Positions 45,455 to 54,971 of a DNA stretch of 64,000 bases are shown piece after piece. The notes beneath the pieces are model-generated. The model was not told the origin of the DNA. It ran no database searches and saw only the letters and a list, made by a program, of their open reading frames with translations. The stretch spans positions 496,001 to 560,000 of the forward strand of contig NZ_CP044344.1 in the NCBI RefSeq assembly GCF_008761635.1, given 5' to 3'. The stretch is from Nocardioides cynanchi (GTDB lineage Bacteria; Actinomycetota; Actinomycetes; Propionibacteriales; Nocardioidaceae). Within the stretch, counting starts at the first letter, position 1. The number at the start of each line of letters is the position of its first letter. The position numbers were made by a program, and so were the translations under genes.

Positions 45455-46408
45455 ATGAGGCGCCAGCACCGCGTGCAGCACGTGACGATCCACGGCCACC
45501 GTCGCGCCTACGTCAAGGCGGGGTCCGGGCCGGCTCTCCTCCTCCTGCACGGCCTCGGCTGCGACCACACCACCTGGCTGCCGGTGATCGACACCCTGTC
45601 GCGCCGCTACACCGTGATCGCACCCGACCTGCTGGGTCACGGTGCGTCCGACAAGCCGCGCGCCGACTACAGCGTCGGAGGTTTCGCGAACGGGATGCGC
45701 GACCTGCTCACCGTGCTCGGCGTCGACAAGGCCACGGTGGTCGGGCACAGCTTCGGCGGGGGAGTGGCGATGCAGTTCGCCTACCAGTTCCCCGAGCGCA
45801 CCGAGCGCCTGGTGCTGGTCGGCTCCGGCGGCCTCGGGCCCGAGGTGTCCCCGGCGATCCGTGCGATCACCACGACCGGCTTCTACCAGGTGATGGGCCT
45901 GCTCACGCTGCCCGGTGTGCGCCAGGTCGGTACGGCGGGCCTGCGTGCGCTGGCGCGGACCGGCCTCAAGGAGTTCCGCGACTTCGACGAGGTCGCGGGG
46001 ATCTACGAGTCGTTCCGCGACCCCGCCGGGAGGGCGGCGATCCGGCACGTGGTCCGGGCGGTCGTCGACTGGCAGGGCCAGATCGTGACCATGGCCGACC
46101 GGGCCTACCTCACCCAGGCGATGCCGATGTGCGTGATCTGGGGCGAGGACGACCGGGTGATCCCGGTCAGCCACGCGGCGCACGCGGCCGAGCTGGCACC
46201 GGCAGCGCGGGTCGAGCTGATCCCCAACGCGGGACACTTCCCCCACAAGGACCACCCGCAGCGGTTCGTGAAGATCCTCGACGACTTCATCGCCAGCACC
46301 CGCCCGGCGTCGTACTCCCGGGCGCGCTGGCGTCGGCTGCTCGAGCACGGCGCCGATGCGCCCGCGCCGCTCGCCGCGGTGGTGGAGCTCGAGGTCCCGA
46401 GCGCCTGA
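45455..46408 (+). CDS. Alpha/beta hydrolase
   Basis: 317 residues. Typical esterase/lipase fold: oxyanion segment LLLHGLGCDHTTW, nucleophile elbow VGHSFGGGV, acid in WGEDDRVIP and catalytic His in NAGHFPHKDHPQRF. No signal peptide, so cytoplasmic. The substrate is unknown; it sits between fasR and aceE, which suggests a lipid or thioester. GGAGG lies about 13 bases before the ATG. Confidence 0.93.
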   Translation: MRRQHRVQHVTIHGHRRAYVKAGSGPALLLLHGLGCDHTTWLPVIDTLSRRYTVIAPDLLGHGASDKPRADYSVGGFANGMRDLLTVLGVDKATVVGHSFGGGVAMQFAYQFPERTERLVLVGSGGLGPEVSPAIRAITTTGFYQVMGLLTLPGVRQVGTAGLRALARTGLKEFRDFDEVAGIYESFRDPAGRAAIRHVVRAVVDWQGQIVTMADRAYLTQAMPMCVIWGEDDRVIPVSHAAHAAELAPAARVELIPNAGHFPHKDHPQRFVKILDDFIASTRPASYSRARWRRLLEHGADAPAPLAAVVELEVPSA

Positions 46409-46491
46409 CCTGGCTCGGAGCCGTCAGTCCTGGGCCGGTACCGCGTCCTGCACGAACGAGGAGCGCCACCTGCCGGACTGCCTGATCTCAC

Positions 46492-49299
46492 TCAGGCGTC
46501 GCCGCCCTCCTGCTTGACGCCCGACACCGCGGTGGGGTCGTCGATCCGGTAGTGGTCGAGCGCCTTCTGCACCGTCTCGCGACCGATCCGCCCCTCGGAG
46601 GCGAGCGTCGCGAGCGCCTGGCAGACGACCGACTCGGCGTCGATCTTGAAGAAGCGACGAGCCGCGGGGCGCGTGTCGGCGAAGCCGAACCCGTCGGCAC
46701 CGAGGGCGGCGAAGCCCTGCGGCACCCAGCGGGCCAGCTGCTGGGGCACCGCGCGCATGTAGTCACTGACCGCGACGACCGGGCCGGTGGCCTCCCGCAG
46801 CTTGCCGGTGAGGTACGGCGTGCGCGGCTCCTCGAGCGGATGCATGAGGTTCCACTCCTCGGTGGCCAGCGCCTCGCGGGACAGCTCGTTCCACGAGGTG
46901 ACCGACCAGAGGTCGGCGGCCACGCCCCAGTCGTCGGCCAGCAGCTGCTGGGCGCGCTGGATCCACGGCACGCCGACGCCGCTGGCGAGCAGCTGCACCC
47001 GAGGTGCGTCCTCGGGGAGGCCACCGGGCGCCTCCGCCAGCCGGTACAGGCCGCGCAGGAGCCCCTCGACGTCGAGGTCATCGGGCTGGGCCGGCATCGA
47101 GATCGGCTCGTTGTAGACGGTCAGGTAGTAGATGACGTCCTCGCCGTGCGGGTGCTCGTCGGAGACGCCGTACATCCGCCGCATGCCGTCCTGCACGATG
47201 TGGGCGACCTCGTAGGCGAATGCGGGGTCGTAGTGCACGACCGCCGGGTTGGTCAGCGCCAGCAGCGGGGAGTGGCCGTCCGCATGCTGGAGACCCTCGC
47301 CGGTCAACGTCGTCCGGCCCGCCGTCGCGCCGATCAGGAAGCCGCGGGCGAGCTGGTCGGCCATCGCCCAGATCGAGTCGGCGGTGCGCTGGAACCCGAA
47401 CATCGAGTAGAAGATGTAGAACGGGATCATCGGCTCGCCGTGCGTGGAGTACGACGATCCGGCGGCGGTCGCCGACGCGACGCAGCCCGCCTCGGAGATG
47501 CCCTCGTGCAGCATCTGCCCCTGCGGCGACTCCTTCCACGCGAGCAGCAGCTTGCGGTCGACAGACTCGTAGAGCTGGCCGGCCGGGTTGTAGATCTTGG
47601 CCGAGCTGAACATCGAGTCCATGCCGAAGGTGCGGTACTCGTCGGGCGCGATCGGCACGATCCGCCTGCCGATCTCGGGATCCTTCATCAGGTCCTTGAG
47701 CAGCCGGACGAACGCCATCGTGGTGGCGATCTTCTGCTTGCCCGAGCCCTGCTTGAGCTCGTCGTACGTCGTGTCGCCCGGCAGCGTGACCGACACCGGG
47801 TTCACCCGCCGCATGGGGACGCCGCCACCGAGCGCCTTGCGCCGGTCGCGGAGATACTCGAGCACCTCCGAGCCCTCGCCCGGGTGGTAGAACGGCGCCG
47901 AGCCGTCGAACTCGTAGTGCTCGTCGATCTCCTGGTCGGAGATCGGCAGCTCGAGCCGGTCCCGGAACGCCTTCAGCGTCGGGGCGTTGAGCTTCTTCAT
48001 CTGGTGGGTGGCGTTCTTGCCCTCGAGGGCGTCGATCGTCCAGCCCTTGACGGTGTGGGCCAGGATCACGGTCGGCTGGCCGACGTGCTTGGCCGCCGCG
48101 TCGAAGGCGGCGTACACCTTGCGGTAGTCGTGCCCGCCGCGCGGCAGCAGCTCGATCTCGGTGTCGGACATCCCCTCGACCATCTTGCGCAGCCGGGCGT
48201 CGGCCCCGAAGAAGTGCTCGCGGATGTAGGCGCCCGACTCCACCGAGTAGGTCTGGAACTGGCCGTCGGGGGTGCGGTTCATCTGGTTGACGAGGGCACC
48301 GTCCACGTCCTGGGCGAGCAGGGGGTCCCACTCGCGGCCCCAGACCACCTTGATCACGTTCCAGCCGGCTCCGCGGAAGTAGGACTCCAGCTCCTGGATG
48401 ATCTTGCCGTCGCCGCGGACCGGGCCGTCGAGCTGCTGGAGGTTGCAGTTGATCACGAAGGTGAGGTTGTCGAGCTCCTCGCGCGCGGCCAGCCCGATCG
48501 CTCCCAGCGACTCGGGCTCGCCCATCTCGCCGTCACCGAGGAAGGCGTAGACCCGCTGGTCGCTGGTGTCCTTGATGCCGCGGTTATGGAGGTAGCGGTT
48601 GAACCGGGCCTGGTAGATCGAGTTGAGGGCGGCCAGCCCCATCGAGACCGTCGGGAACTCCCAGAAGTCCGGCATCAGCCGGGGGTGGGGGTACGACGAC
48701 AGGCCCTGGCCCGGGCCGTGCTGGACCTCCTGGCGGAAGCGCATCAGCTGCTCCGCGCTGAGCCGCTTCATCAGGTACGCGCGGGCGTAGATGCCCGGCG
48801 AGGCGTGGCCCTGGATGAACAGCTGGTCGCCGCCGCCGGGGTGGTCCTTGCCGCGGAAGAAGTGGTTGTAGCCGACCTCGTAGAGGCTGGCGGCCGAGGC
48901 GTACGTCGCGATGTGACCGCCGACCTCGAGACCCTTGCGGTTGGCCGACGACACCATCACCGCGGCGTTCCACCGGATCAGCCGGCGGACCTTCTTCTCC
49001 AGCTGCTCGTCGCCGGGGAACCACGGCTCGCGCTGGGTCGGGATGGTGTTGATGAAGTCGGTGCTGCGCAGGGCCGGGACGCCCACCTGCTTCTCGCGCG
49101 CCCGCTCCAGCAGCCGCAGCATGATGTAGCGCGCGCGTTCGCGACCGTGGGTGGAGGTGAGGTCGTCGAAGGAGTCGAGCCACTCCCGGGTCTCTTCGGG
49201 GTCGATGTCGGGGAGCTGGGTCGGCAGCCCCTCGTGGATCACCGCCCGGACCGGGGTGGTCTCGGCCGAGCTCTCGTCGGGGGGAGATGTCTGACTCAC
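46492..49299 (-). CDS. aceE: Pyruvate dehydrogenase E1 (homodimeric, AceE type)
   Basis: 935 residues. Decarboxylates pyruvate and passes acetyl to E2 lipoate, giving acetyl-CoA. AceE landmarks: [36 protein letters not shown], the thiamine diphosphate motif GDGEMGEPE followed about 28 residues later by [13 protein letters not shown], and [13 protein letters not shown] in the transketolase-like second half. Full length for the family. E2 and E3 genes are not in the window. Neighbourhood with fasR and the fab operon is conserved in actinobacteria. Confidence 0.96.
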   Translation of the reverse strand: MSQTSPPDESSAETTPVRAVIHEGLPTQLPDIDPEETREWLDSFDDLTSTHGRERARYIMLRLLERAREKQVGVPALRSTDFINTIPTQREPWFPGDEQLEKKVRRLIRWNAAVMVSSANRKGLEVGGHIATYASAASLYEVGYNHFFRGKDHPGGGDQLFIQGHASPGIYARAYLMKRLSAEQLMRFRQEVQHGPGQGLSSYPHPRLMPDFWEFPTVSMGLAALNSIYQARFNRYLHNRGIKDTSDQRVYAFLGDGEMGEPESLGAIGLAAREELDNLTFVINCNLQQLDGPVRGDGKIIQELESYFRGAGWNVIKVVWGREWDPLLAQDVDGALVNQMNRTPDGQFQTYSVESGAYIREHFFGADARLRKMVEGMSDTEIELLPRGGHDYRKVYAAFDAAAKHVGQPTVILAHTVKGWTIDALEGKNATHQMKKLNAPTLKAFRDRLELPISDQEIDEHYEFDGSAPFYHPGEGSEVLEYLRDRRKALGGGVPMRRVNPVSVTLPGDTTYDELKQGSGKQKIATTMAFVRLLKDLMKDPEIGRRIVPIAPDEYRTFGMDSMFSSAKIYNPAGQLYESVDRKLLLAWKESPQGQMLHEGISEAGCVASATAAGSSYSTHGEPMIPFYIFYSMFGFQRTADSIWAMADQLARGFLIGATAGRTTLTGEGLQHADGHSPLLALTNPAVVHYDPAFAYEVAHIVQDGMRRMYGVSDEHPHGEDVIYYLTVYNEPISMPAQPDDLDVEGLLRGLYRLAEAPGGLPEDAPRVQLLASGVGVPWIQRAQQLLADDWGVAADLWSVTSWNELSREALATEEWNLMHPLEEPRTPYLTGKLREATGPVVAVSDYMRAVPQQLARWVPQGFAALGADGFGFADTRPAARRFFKIDAESVVCQALATLASEGRIGRETVQKALDHYRIDDPTAVSGVKQEGGDA

Positions 49300-49453
49300 C
49301 CTGTCATCGTCGCACGCGTCGTACGACGGGAAAATCTACCCACCGGTAGGCCCGTCCCTCGGAATGGGTTGCGCGGCGGCAGCGAGTCCGGTGGACTACG
49401 TTCACCACGTCGGGAGTGAGCCTCGCTCCTGCGCCGAAGTCTGGAGGAGTCCT

Positions 49454-49918
49454 GTGTGTCCCACCGCTGGTGGCGGTTCCACGAACGCTGAGCCCATGGT
49501 CGGGACGACACCCGGCGCTGCGGCGGGTCCCGCCGCGCGAATGGGCCTGACCGGCGGCATGGTGGTCCAGGAGCTCGGCTGGGACTCCGACTCCGACGAC
49601 GAGCTGCGCGTCGCCATCGAGGACGCGATCGACTCCGACATGGTCGACGGCGACTACGGCAACGTCGTCGACGCCGTGGTGCTCTGGTGGCGCGACGAGG
49701 ACGGCGACCTGGTCGACGGTCTGGTGGACTCCCTGACCGACCTCGTCGGCGGAGGCGCGATCTGGCTGCTCACGCCCAAGGTGGGACGGCCCAACTCGGT
49801 CGACCCCGCCGACATCACCGAGGCCGCACCCATCGCCGGCCTGGCACTCACGACGACCGCGGCGGTCAGCAAGGACTGGACCGCCACCCGGCTGGTCACG
49901 CCGAAGACCCCGGCGTGA
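49454..49918 (+). CDS. DUF3052 family protein
   Basis: 154 residues. Typical DUF3052: ARMGLTGGMVVQELGWDSDSDDELRVAIEDAIDSDMVDGDYGNVVDAVVLWWRDEDGDLVD and GAIWLLTPKVGRPNSVDPADI. Very acidic. GTG at 49454 is chosen because GGAGGAG lies 4 bases upstream; the longer frame from 49364 is not conserved-looking. Conserved next to aceE in actinobacteria, function unknown. Its stop overlaps the next gene in GTGA. Confidence 0.9.
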   Translation: MCPTAGGGSTNAEPMVGTTPGAAAGPAARMGLTGGMVVQELGWDSDSDDELRVAIEDAIDSDMVDGDYGNVVDAVVLWWRDEDGDLVDGLVDSLTDLVGGGAIWLLTPKVGRPNSVDPADITEAAPIAGLALTTTAAVSKDWTATRLVTPKTPA

Positions 49919-51546
49919 TCGGGCTGCCGATCCATCCCGTCGTCCGCCGAACCTGGGGCGCCGCCTCCTCGGTCGGGACCGGCGCCCGCGTCCTCGGCGG
50001 CGCCGGCATCATCCGGGCCTACCCGCCGTCGGTGCTGGCCGGCATCGGCAAGGTGCTCCGGACGTGGGGCACCGGCCCCGCCGGCGGCTTCATCGCGATG
50101 GCGCTGCGCGACCCCGACCGGGTCGGGCTGATCGACGAGCGCGGCTCGCTCACCTTCGACCAGATGCACCGGCGCACCAACGCGCTGGCCCGGGCGCTGG
50201 CCGAGCGCGGTGTGGGCGAGGGTGACAGCGTCGCGGTGATGTGCCGTAACCACCGCGGCTTCGTCGACGCGTGCGTGGCCACCGCCAAGCTCGGTGCCGA
50301 CATCCTGCTGCTCAACACCGCCTTCGCCGGCCCGCAGCTGGCCGACGTGCTCGACCGCGAGGGTCCGACCGTGGTGATCCACGACGAGGAGTTCACCGAC
50401 CTCCTCTCCGGCGCCACCATCGAGACCCGGATCCTGGGCTGGGTCGACGACGACTCCGGCGAGGAGTCCATGGAGGCGCTGATCCCGTCGTACGACGACA
50501 GCGACCTCGACCCGCCGGAGCGCCACGCGCGGATCGTGATCCTCACCTCCGGCACCACCGGGACGCCCAAGGGCGCGCCGCGCAGCGAGGCCGGCATCGG
50601 GGCTGCGGTCTCGCTGCTGTCACGCCTCCCGCTCAAGTACGGCTGGCGCACCCACATCGCGGCTCCGCTCTTCCACACCTGGGGCTTCGCCCACCTGGCG
50701 CTGTCGATGCTGCTCGGCTCGACCGTGGTGCTGCGCCGCAAGTTCGACCCCGAGGGCTGCCTGCAGGCCGTCGCCGACGAGCGCTGCGACTCGTTGGTCG
50801 TGATCCCGGTGATGCTCCAGCGGATCCTCAAGCTGCCTCAGCAGACCCTCGACAGCTACTCGCTGCCGACCCTGAAGGTGACCGCGGCGTCGGGCTCGTC
50901 GCTGGCCGGCGACCTGGCTCTGGAGTGGATGGACGACTTCGGCGACAACCTCTACAACATCTACGGCTCGACCGAGGTGGCCTACGCCTCGATCGCCACG
51001 CCCGAGGACCTGCGCGCCGCCCCGACCTCCGCCGGGAAGCCGCCCTGGGCGACGGTCGTGAAGATCCTCGACGAGCACGGCCACGAGGTGCCGCAGGGAC
51101 AGCCGGGCCGGATCTTCGTCGGCAACGGCATGCTCTTCGAGGGCTACACGGGGGGCGAGACCAAGGAGGTCATCGACGGGCTGATGTCGTCGGGCGACGT
51201 CGGCCGCTTCGACGAGAACGGCCGCCTCTACGTCGAGGGCCGGGACGACGAGATGATCGTCTCCGGGGGAGAGAACGTCTTCCCCAAGGAGATCGAGGAC
51301 TGCCTCTCGCGTCACGAGGGCGTCGTCGAGGTCGCCGCGATCGGCGTCGACGACGACAGCTTCGGCACTCGGCTGAAGGCGTTCGTGGTCGCCGGGGACC
51401 CCCGTCCGAGCGAGGACGAGCTCAAGGACTGGGTCAAGCAGAACCTCGCCCGCTACAAGGTCCCGCGCGAGATCGTCTTCCTCGATGAGCTCCCTCGCAA
51501 CGCGACTGGCAAGATCTTGAAGCGTGAGCTCGCTGAACACGACTGA
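49915..51546 (+). CDS. Acyl-CoA synthetase (FadD-like AMP-binding enzyme), copy 1
   Basis: 543 residues. Activates a carboxylic acid with ATP and CoA. P-loop ILTSGTTGTPKGAPRS, then NIYGSTEVAYASI, SSGDVGRFDENGRLYVEGRDDEMIVSGGENVFPKEIE and the C-terminal catalytic Lys in LPRNATGKILKREL. The GTG start overlaps the DUF3052 stop. Chain-length preference cannot be read from the sequence. A long N-terminal stretch of about 35 residues precedes the usual core. Confidence 0.93.
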   Translation: MIGLPIHPVVRRTWGAASSVGTGARVLGGAGIIRAYPPSVLAGIGKVLRTWGTGPAGGFIAMALRDPDRVGLIDERGSLTFDQMHRRTNALARALAERGVGEGDSVAVMCRNHRGFVDACVATAKLGADILLLNTAFAGPQLADVLDREGPTVVIHDEEFTDLLSGATIETRILGWVDDDSGEESMEALIPSYDDSDLDPPERHARIVILTSGTTGTPKGAPRSEAGIGAAVSLLSRLPLKYGWRTHIAAPLFHTWGFAHLALSMLLGSTVVLRRKFDPEGCLQAVADERCDSLVVIPVMLQRILKLPQQTLDSYSLPTLKVTAASGSSLAGDLALEWMDDFGDNLYNIYGSTEVAYASIATPEDLRAAPTSAGKPPWATVVKILDEHGHEVPQGQPGRIFVGNGMLFEGYTGGETKEVIDGLMSSGDVGRFDENGRLYVEGRDDEMIVSGGENVFPKEIEDCLSRHEGVVEVAAIGVDDDSFGTRLKAFVVAGDPRPSEDELKDWVKQNLARYKVPREIVFLDELPRNATGKILKRELAEHD

Positions 51547-52018
51547 GTCCCGCCCCGCCGGCCCCGCGGTGGGGAGCCCGGCCCCCGACTTCTGCCTGCG
51601 CGACCAGTTCGGGCAGGACGTCCGGCTGTCGTCGTACGCCGGTCAGAAGTCGGTCGCCCTGGTGTTCTTCCCGTGGGCGTTCTCCAACGTCTGCACCGGC
51701 GAGATGGCCGGCATCCGGGACCGCCTGGCCGACTTCATGACCTTCGGCAGCGAGGTGCTGGCGATCTCGTGCGACCCGACGTTCTCGCTCCGGGTCTTCT
51801 CCGACGCCGACGGGCTGAACTTCCCGCTGCTCAGTGACTTCTGGCCGCACGGTGCGGTGGCCTCGGCGTACGGCGTCTTCGACGACGAGCGGGGAGTCGC
51901 GACGCGCTCGTCGTTCATCGTCGACAAGGCGGGGATCGTGCGCTGGTCGGTGCACAACCAGATGCCGGACGAGCGCGATCTCGACGAGCACGTGGCCCAG
52001 TTGCACCACCTGGACTAG
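51524..52018 (+). CDS. Peroxiredoxin (AhpE-like)
   Basis: 164 residues. Thiol peroxidase; peroxidatic Cys about 57 in FFPWAFSNVCTGE, with the later Arg in the family position. There is only one other cysteine in a suitable place (ISCDP), so it is a 1-Cys or atypical enzyme like mycobacterial AhpE. GTG start lies 23 bases inside the end of the acyl-CoA synthetase gene, so the two are co-translated. Confidence 0.92.
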   Translation: MSSLNTTESRPAGPAVGSPAPDFCLRDQFGQDVRLSSYAGQKSVALVFFPWAFSNVCTGEMAGIRDRLADFMTFGSEVLAISCDPTFSLRVFSDADGLNFPLLSDFWPHGAVASAYGVFDDERGVATRSSFIVDKAGIVRWSVHNQMPDERDLDEHVAQLHHLD

Positions 52019-52096
52019 ACCAGTTGGGTCATTTTCAACCAAATCGTCACGCAGGTGTGGATCTGTCAGGCCCGGCTCGGTAGCATTCTTCTTGTT

Positions 52097-52138
52097 GAGC
52101 CGCTGGTGACCCGAGACGCCAGCGGCTCGACTCTATTT
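52097..52138 (+). terminator. Terminator after the peroxiredoxin gene
   Basis: A perfect 10-bp stem (GAGCCGCTGG with CCAGCGGCTC, 12-base loop) then a T-rich tail ending ATTTT. It closes the DUF3052-FadD-peroxiredoxin transcript. Confidence 0.85.
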
Positions 52139-52206
52139 TCACCGCAGTGGCGTCGTCGCTTTCGCCCCGCCGTCCACGCTCCCGTAGTCTGTGCCCGCCT
52201 TTGTCA

Positions 52207-52279
52207 GGGCGCATAGCTCAGCTGGTAGAGCGCCTCCCTTACAAGGAGGATGTCAGGGGTTCGAGTCCCTTTGCGCCCA
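52207..52279 (+). tRNA. tRNA-Val (anticodon TAC)
   Basis: 73-base cloverleaf. Acceptor GGGCGCA pairs with TGCGCCC, discriminator A at 52279, CCA not encoded. Anticodon loop CTTACAA gives TAC at 52240-52242. TAGTCT at 52185-52190 fits its -10 box. Confidence 0.97.
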
Positions 52280-52298
52280 CCGCCGGACGAGGTCCGGA

Positions 52299-53171
52299 TC
52301 AGACGCCGGCCGCGGTCACGATCGCGTCGGTGAGGAACCCGGCGAGCAGCCCGAGCAGCACGCCGAGGTAGATCAGGTCCTTGCGGGTGCTCCGCCCGGC
52401 GATCGCCAGCAGCTGCACGATCACGTAGACGATCGAGCCCGCCGCGAGGGTCAGGAAGATCACCGACAGCGGCTCGCTGGTGAACGTGTGACCGATCGCG
52501 GTGCCGACGAAGGTCGGGCCACCGCCGATCGCCGCCAGCAGCAGCAGGAGGCCCCAGGTGGGGCGGGAGGCCGGGTCGGACTCGGTGTCGGCGGCCAGCG
52601 GCGCGACGATCCCGAAGCCCTCGGTCGCGTTGTGGAGGGCGAAGCCGATCACCAGCAGGGTGGCCAGCCCGATCTCGCTGCTCGCGGCGGCCTGGCCGAT
52701 GGCGAGCCCCTCGGCGAAGTTGTGCAGCCCGATCCCGACCGCGATCAGCAGTGCCAGCTGCTTGCCCGACGACCAGCTGCTGATCCCCCGCGGGGCCAGC
52801 TCCTGGCTGGCCATCGCGCCCGGGCCGATCGACTGCCGGCTGCGGGCGCGGCGGACCGAGCGCCCCATCCAGGCTTCGTACTGCTGGAGGCCGAGCAGCC
52901 CGACCGTCAGGCCGACGGCGAACAGCACGCCGTACCCCAGCGCCGAGCCGAGGCCCGAGCCGGTGGCGTGGTGGGCGGCCAGGCTCGCGTCGATCGGCTC
53001 CCAGGCGGCCGAGAGCACGTCCCACACCAGGAACACCAGGATCCCGACGGCCAGGGCGTTCAGGGTGACGCGCAGGGCCTCGCTCGGCCGCCGCATGCGA
53101 CCCAGCGGCATGCCGATCAGGATCGTCCCGCCCGCGATCAGGCCGAGGAGGAGAGTCTTGGCGATGCCCAC
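52299..53171 (-). CDS. ZIP family metal transporter
   Basis: 290 residues, about eight membrane segments. Metal-site motifs GLHNFAEGLAIGQ and ALHNATEGFGI are the paired HN..EG sequences of ZIP permeases. It could import zinc, iron or manganese. A 19-base IdeR/DtxR-like iron box lies 41 bases upstream of the ATG, so iron or a related metal is the best guess. Divergent from the second acyl-CoA synthetase. Confidence 0.92.
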   Translation of the reverse strand: MGIAKTLLLGLIAGGTILIGMPLGRMRRPSEALRVTLNALAVGILVFLVWDVLSAAWEPIDASLAAHHATGSGLGSALGYGVLFAVGLTVGLLGLQQYEAWMGRSVRRARSRQSIGPGAMASQELAPRGISSWSSGKQLALLIAVGIGLHNFAEGLAIGQAAASSEIGLATLLVIGFALHNATEGFGIVAPLAADTESDPASRPTWGLLLLLAAIGGGPTFVGTAIGHTFTSEPLSVIFLTLAAGSIVYVIVQLLAIAGRSTRKDLIYLGVLLGLLAGFLTDAIVTAAGV

Positions 53172-53211
53172 GGTGGTGCCTGCCTTCGCTTCGGTGTCGG
53201 TGGCGACTTAC

Positions 53212-53230
53212 TTAGGTAAGGCTAACCTCG
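53212..53230. promoter_or_regulatory. IdeR/DtxR-type iron box
   Basis: TTAGGTAAGGCTAACCTCG agrees with the known 19-base consensus TTAGGTTAGGCTAACCTAA at 16 positions. Located 41 bases upstream of the ZIP start and 180 bases before the acyl-CoA synthetase. It could repress the ZIP gene when metal is plentiful. Confidence 0.8.
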
Positions 53231-53409
53231 TGTGGTGGTGGATGTCGAGTCGGGGCCGGTCGGCACGGCCGGTGTGGACGGCCGAGCTGCCCCCGTGGGC
53301 CGGCGGTCGTCGGACCGGAGATCGAGCCCGACGGGCGGCGTTGGCCGGCGACGGGGAGGCCTGCATTCGACCAACCATCGGCCAGCGTTTCAGGGCTAAT
53401 CTGCGGGGC

Positions 53410-54951
53410 ATGATCGTGCCGTTCAGCGTGATGGACTTCCTGTACCGCGCCGTGGCCGTGTACGGCGACCGCGTGGGCATCGTGGACGAGCCGGAGCAGC
53501 CGGCGGAGTCGCTCGGCGACGTGAGCTATGCCCGGGTCGCCGAGCTGGCCGCGGCGATGGCCGCCCGGCACGACCGGATGGGGCTCGAGGTGGGCGACCG
53601 GGTCGCCTTCGTCTCCCACAACAGTGCTCGCCTGTTCACGGCGTTCTTCGGGGTCTGTGGCTACGGCCGGGTGCTCGTGCCGGTGAACTTCCGGCTCTCC
53701 TTCGACGAGGTCCAGTACATCGTCGAGCACTCGGGCTCGCGGGTGGTCTACGTCGACCCCGAGCTGAAGGGCGCCCTCGCCGGGCTCCAGGCCGAGCACG
53801 TCTTCGTGCTCGGGGAGGACGACGACCTGTTCGCCGCCGGTGACGGCGACCGCGCCGAGCCACGGCTCTGGGAGCCGGACGAGAACGCCACGGCGACGAT
53901 CAACTACACGTCGGGCACCACCGCTCGTCCCAAGGGCGTGCAGATCACCCACCGCAACATCTGGACCAACGCCCTGACCTTCGCCCTCCACGCCGGGGTC
54001 ACCGACCGCGACGTCTACCTCCACACGCTGCCGATGTTCCACGCCAACGGCTGGGGCATGCCGTTCGCGATGACCGGCTGCGGGGTGACCCAGGTGGCAC
54101 TGCGCAAGGTCGACGGGGGCGAGATCCTGCGCCGCGTGGAGAAGTACGGCGTCACTGTGATGTGCGCGGCCCCCGCGGTGGTGGCGGCGGTGCTCGAGGC
54201 GGCCCTCGACTGGGAGGGTGAGATCCCCGGTCGCGACCGGACCCGGATCATCGTGGCCGGCGCACCGCCGCCGACCCGGACCGTCGCCCGGGTCGAGGCG
54301 GAGCTGGGCTGGGAGTTCATCCAGATCTACGGGCTGACCGAGACCTCGCCCCTGCTGACGATCAACCGCAGCCGCTCGGAGTGGGACGACCTCGAGCCGG
54401 AGGAGCGCGCCCAGCGGCTGGTCCGGGCAGGGTCGCCCGCGATCGGGGTCACCCTCGACGTGGACGAGAACGGCGAGGTGCTGGCGCGCTCCAACGTGAT
54501 CCTCGAGGGCTACTGGGCACAGCCGGAGGAGTCCGCGACGGCCCTGCGCGGCGGCTGGTTCCACACCGGCGACGGCGGCGTGATCGGGGACGACGGCTAC
54601 CTGTCGATCCAGGACCGCAAGAAGGACGTGATCATCACCGGCGGCGAGAATGTCAGCTCGATCGAGGTCGAGGACGCCATCTTCAGCCATCCCGACGTCG
54701 CCGAGGTCGCCGTGATCGGCGTACCCGACGACAAGTGGGGCGAGACGATCAAGGCCCTCGTGGTCAAGGCCGAGGGCTCGGAGCTGACCGAGCAGGAGCT
54801 GATCGACTACGTGAAGTCCCGGCTCGCCCGCTACAAGGCCCCGTCGTCGGTCGAGTTCCGCGAGATGCTCGACCGGACCGCGACCGGCAAGCTCCAGAAG
54901 TTCAAGCTGCGTGCGCAGTACTGGGAGGGGCGCGACCGCCAGGTCAACTGA
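53410..54951 (+). CDS. Acyl-CoA synthetase (FadD-like AMP-binding enzyme), copy 2
   Basis: 513 residues. Motifs: INYTSGTTARPKGVQITH, QIYGLTETSPLL, WFHTGDGGVIGDDGYLSIQDRKKDVIITGGENVSS and catalytic Lys in DRTATGKLQKFKL. Probably medium- or long-chain or aromatic acids. ATG at 53410 follows a TAATCT -10 box (53397-53402) by 7 bases with no Shine-Dalgarno, suggesting leaderless translation; the longer frame to 52501 overlaps the ZIP gene. The NIF3 gene follows by 20 bases. Confidence 0.93.
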   Translation: MIVPFSVMDFLYRAVAVYGDRVGIVDEPEQPAESLGDVSYARVAELAAAMAARHDRMGLEVGDRVAFVSHNSARLFTAFFGVCGYGRVLVPVNFRLSFDEVQYIVEHSGSRVVYVDPELKGALAGLQAEHVFVLGEDDDLFAAGDGDRAEPRLWEPDENATATINYTSGTTARPKGVQITHRNIWTNALTFALHAGVTDRDVYLHTLPMFHANGWGMPFAMTGCGVTQVALRKVDGGEILRRVEKYGVTVMCAAPAVVAAVLEAALDWEGEIPGRDRTRIIVAGAPPPTRTVARVEAELGWEFIQIYGLTETSPLLTINRSRSEWDDLEPEERAQRLVRAGSPAIGVTLDVDENGEVLARSNVILEGYWAQPEESATALRGGWFHTGDGGVIGDDGYLSIQDRKKDVIITGGENVSSIEVEDAIFSHPDVAEVAVIGVPDDKWGETIKALVVKAEGSELTEQELIDYVKSRLARYKAPSSVEFREMLDRTATGKLQKFKLRAQYWEGRDRQVN

Positions 54952-54971
54952 CCCGCCGCTAGTCTCGCCGC

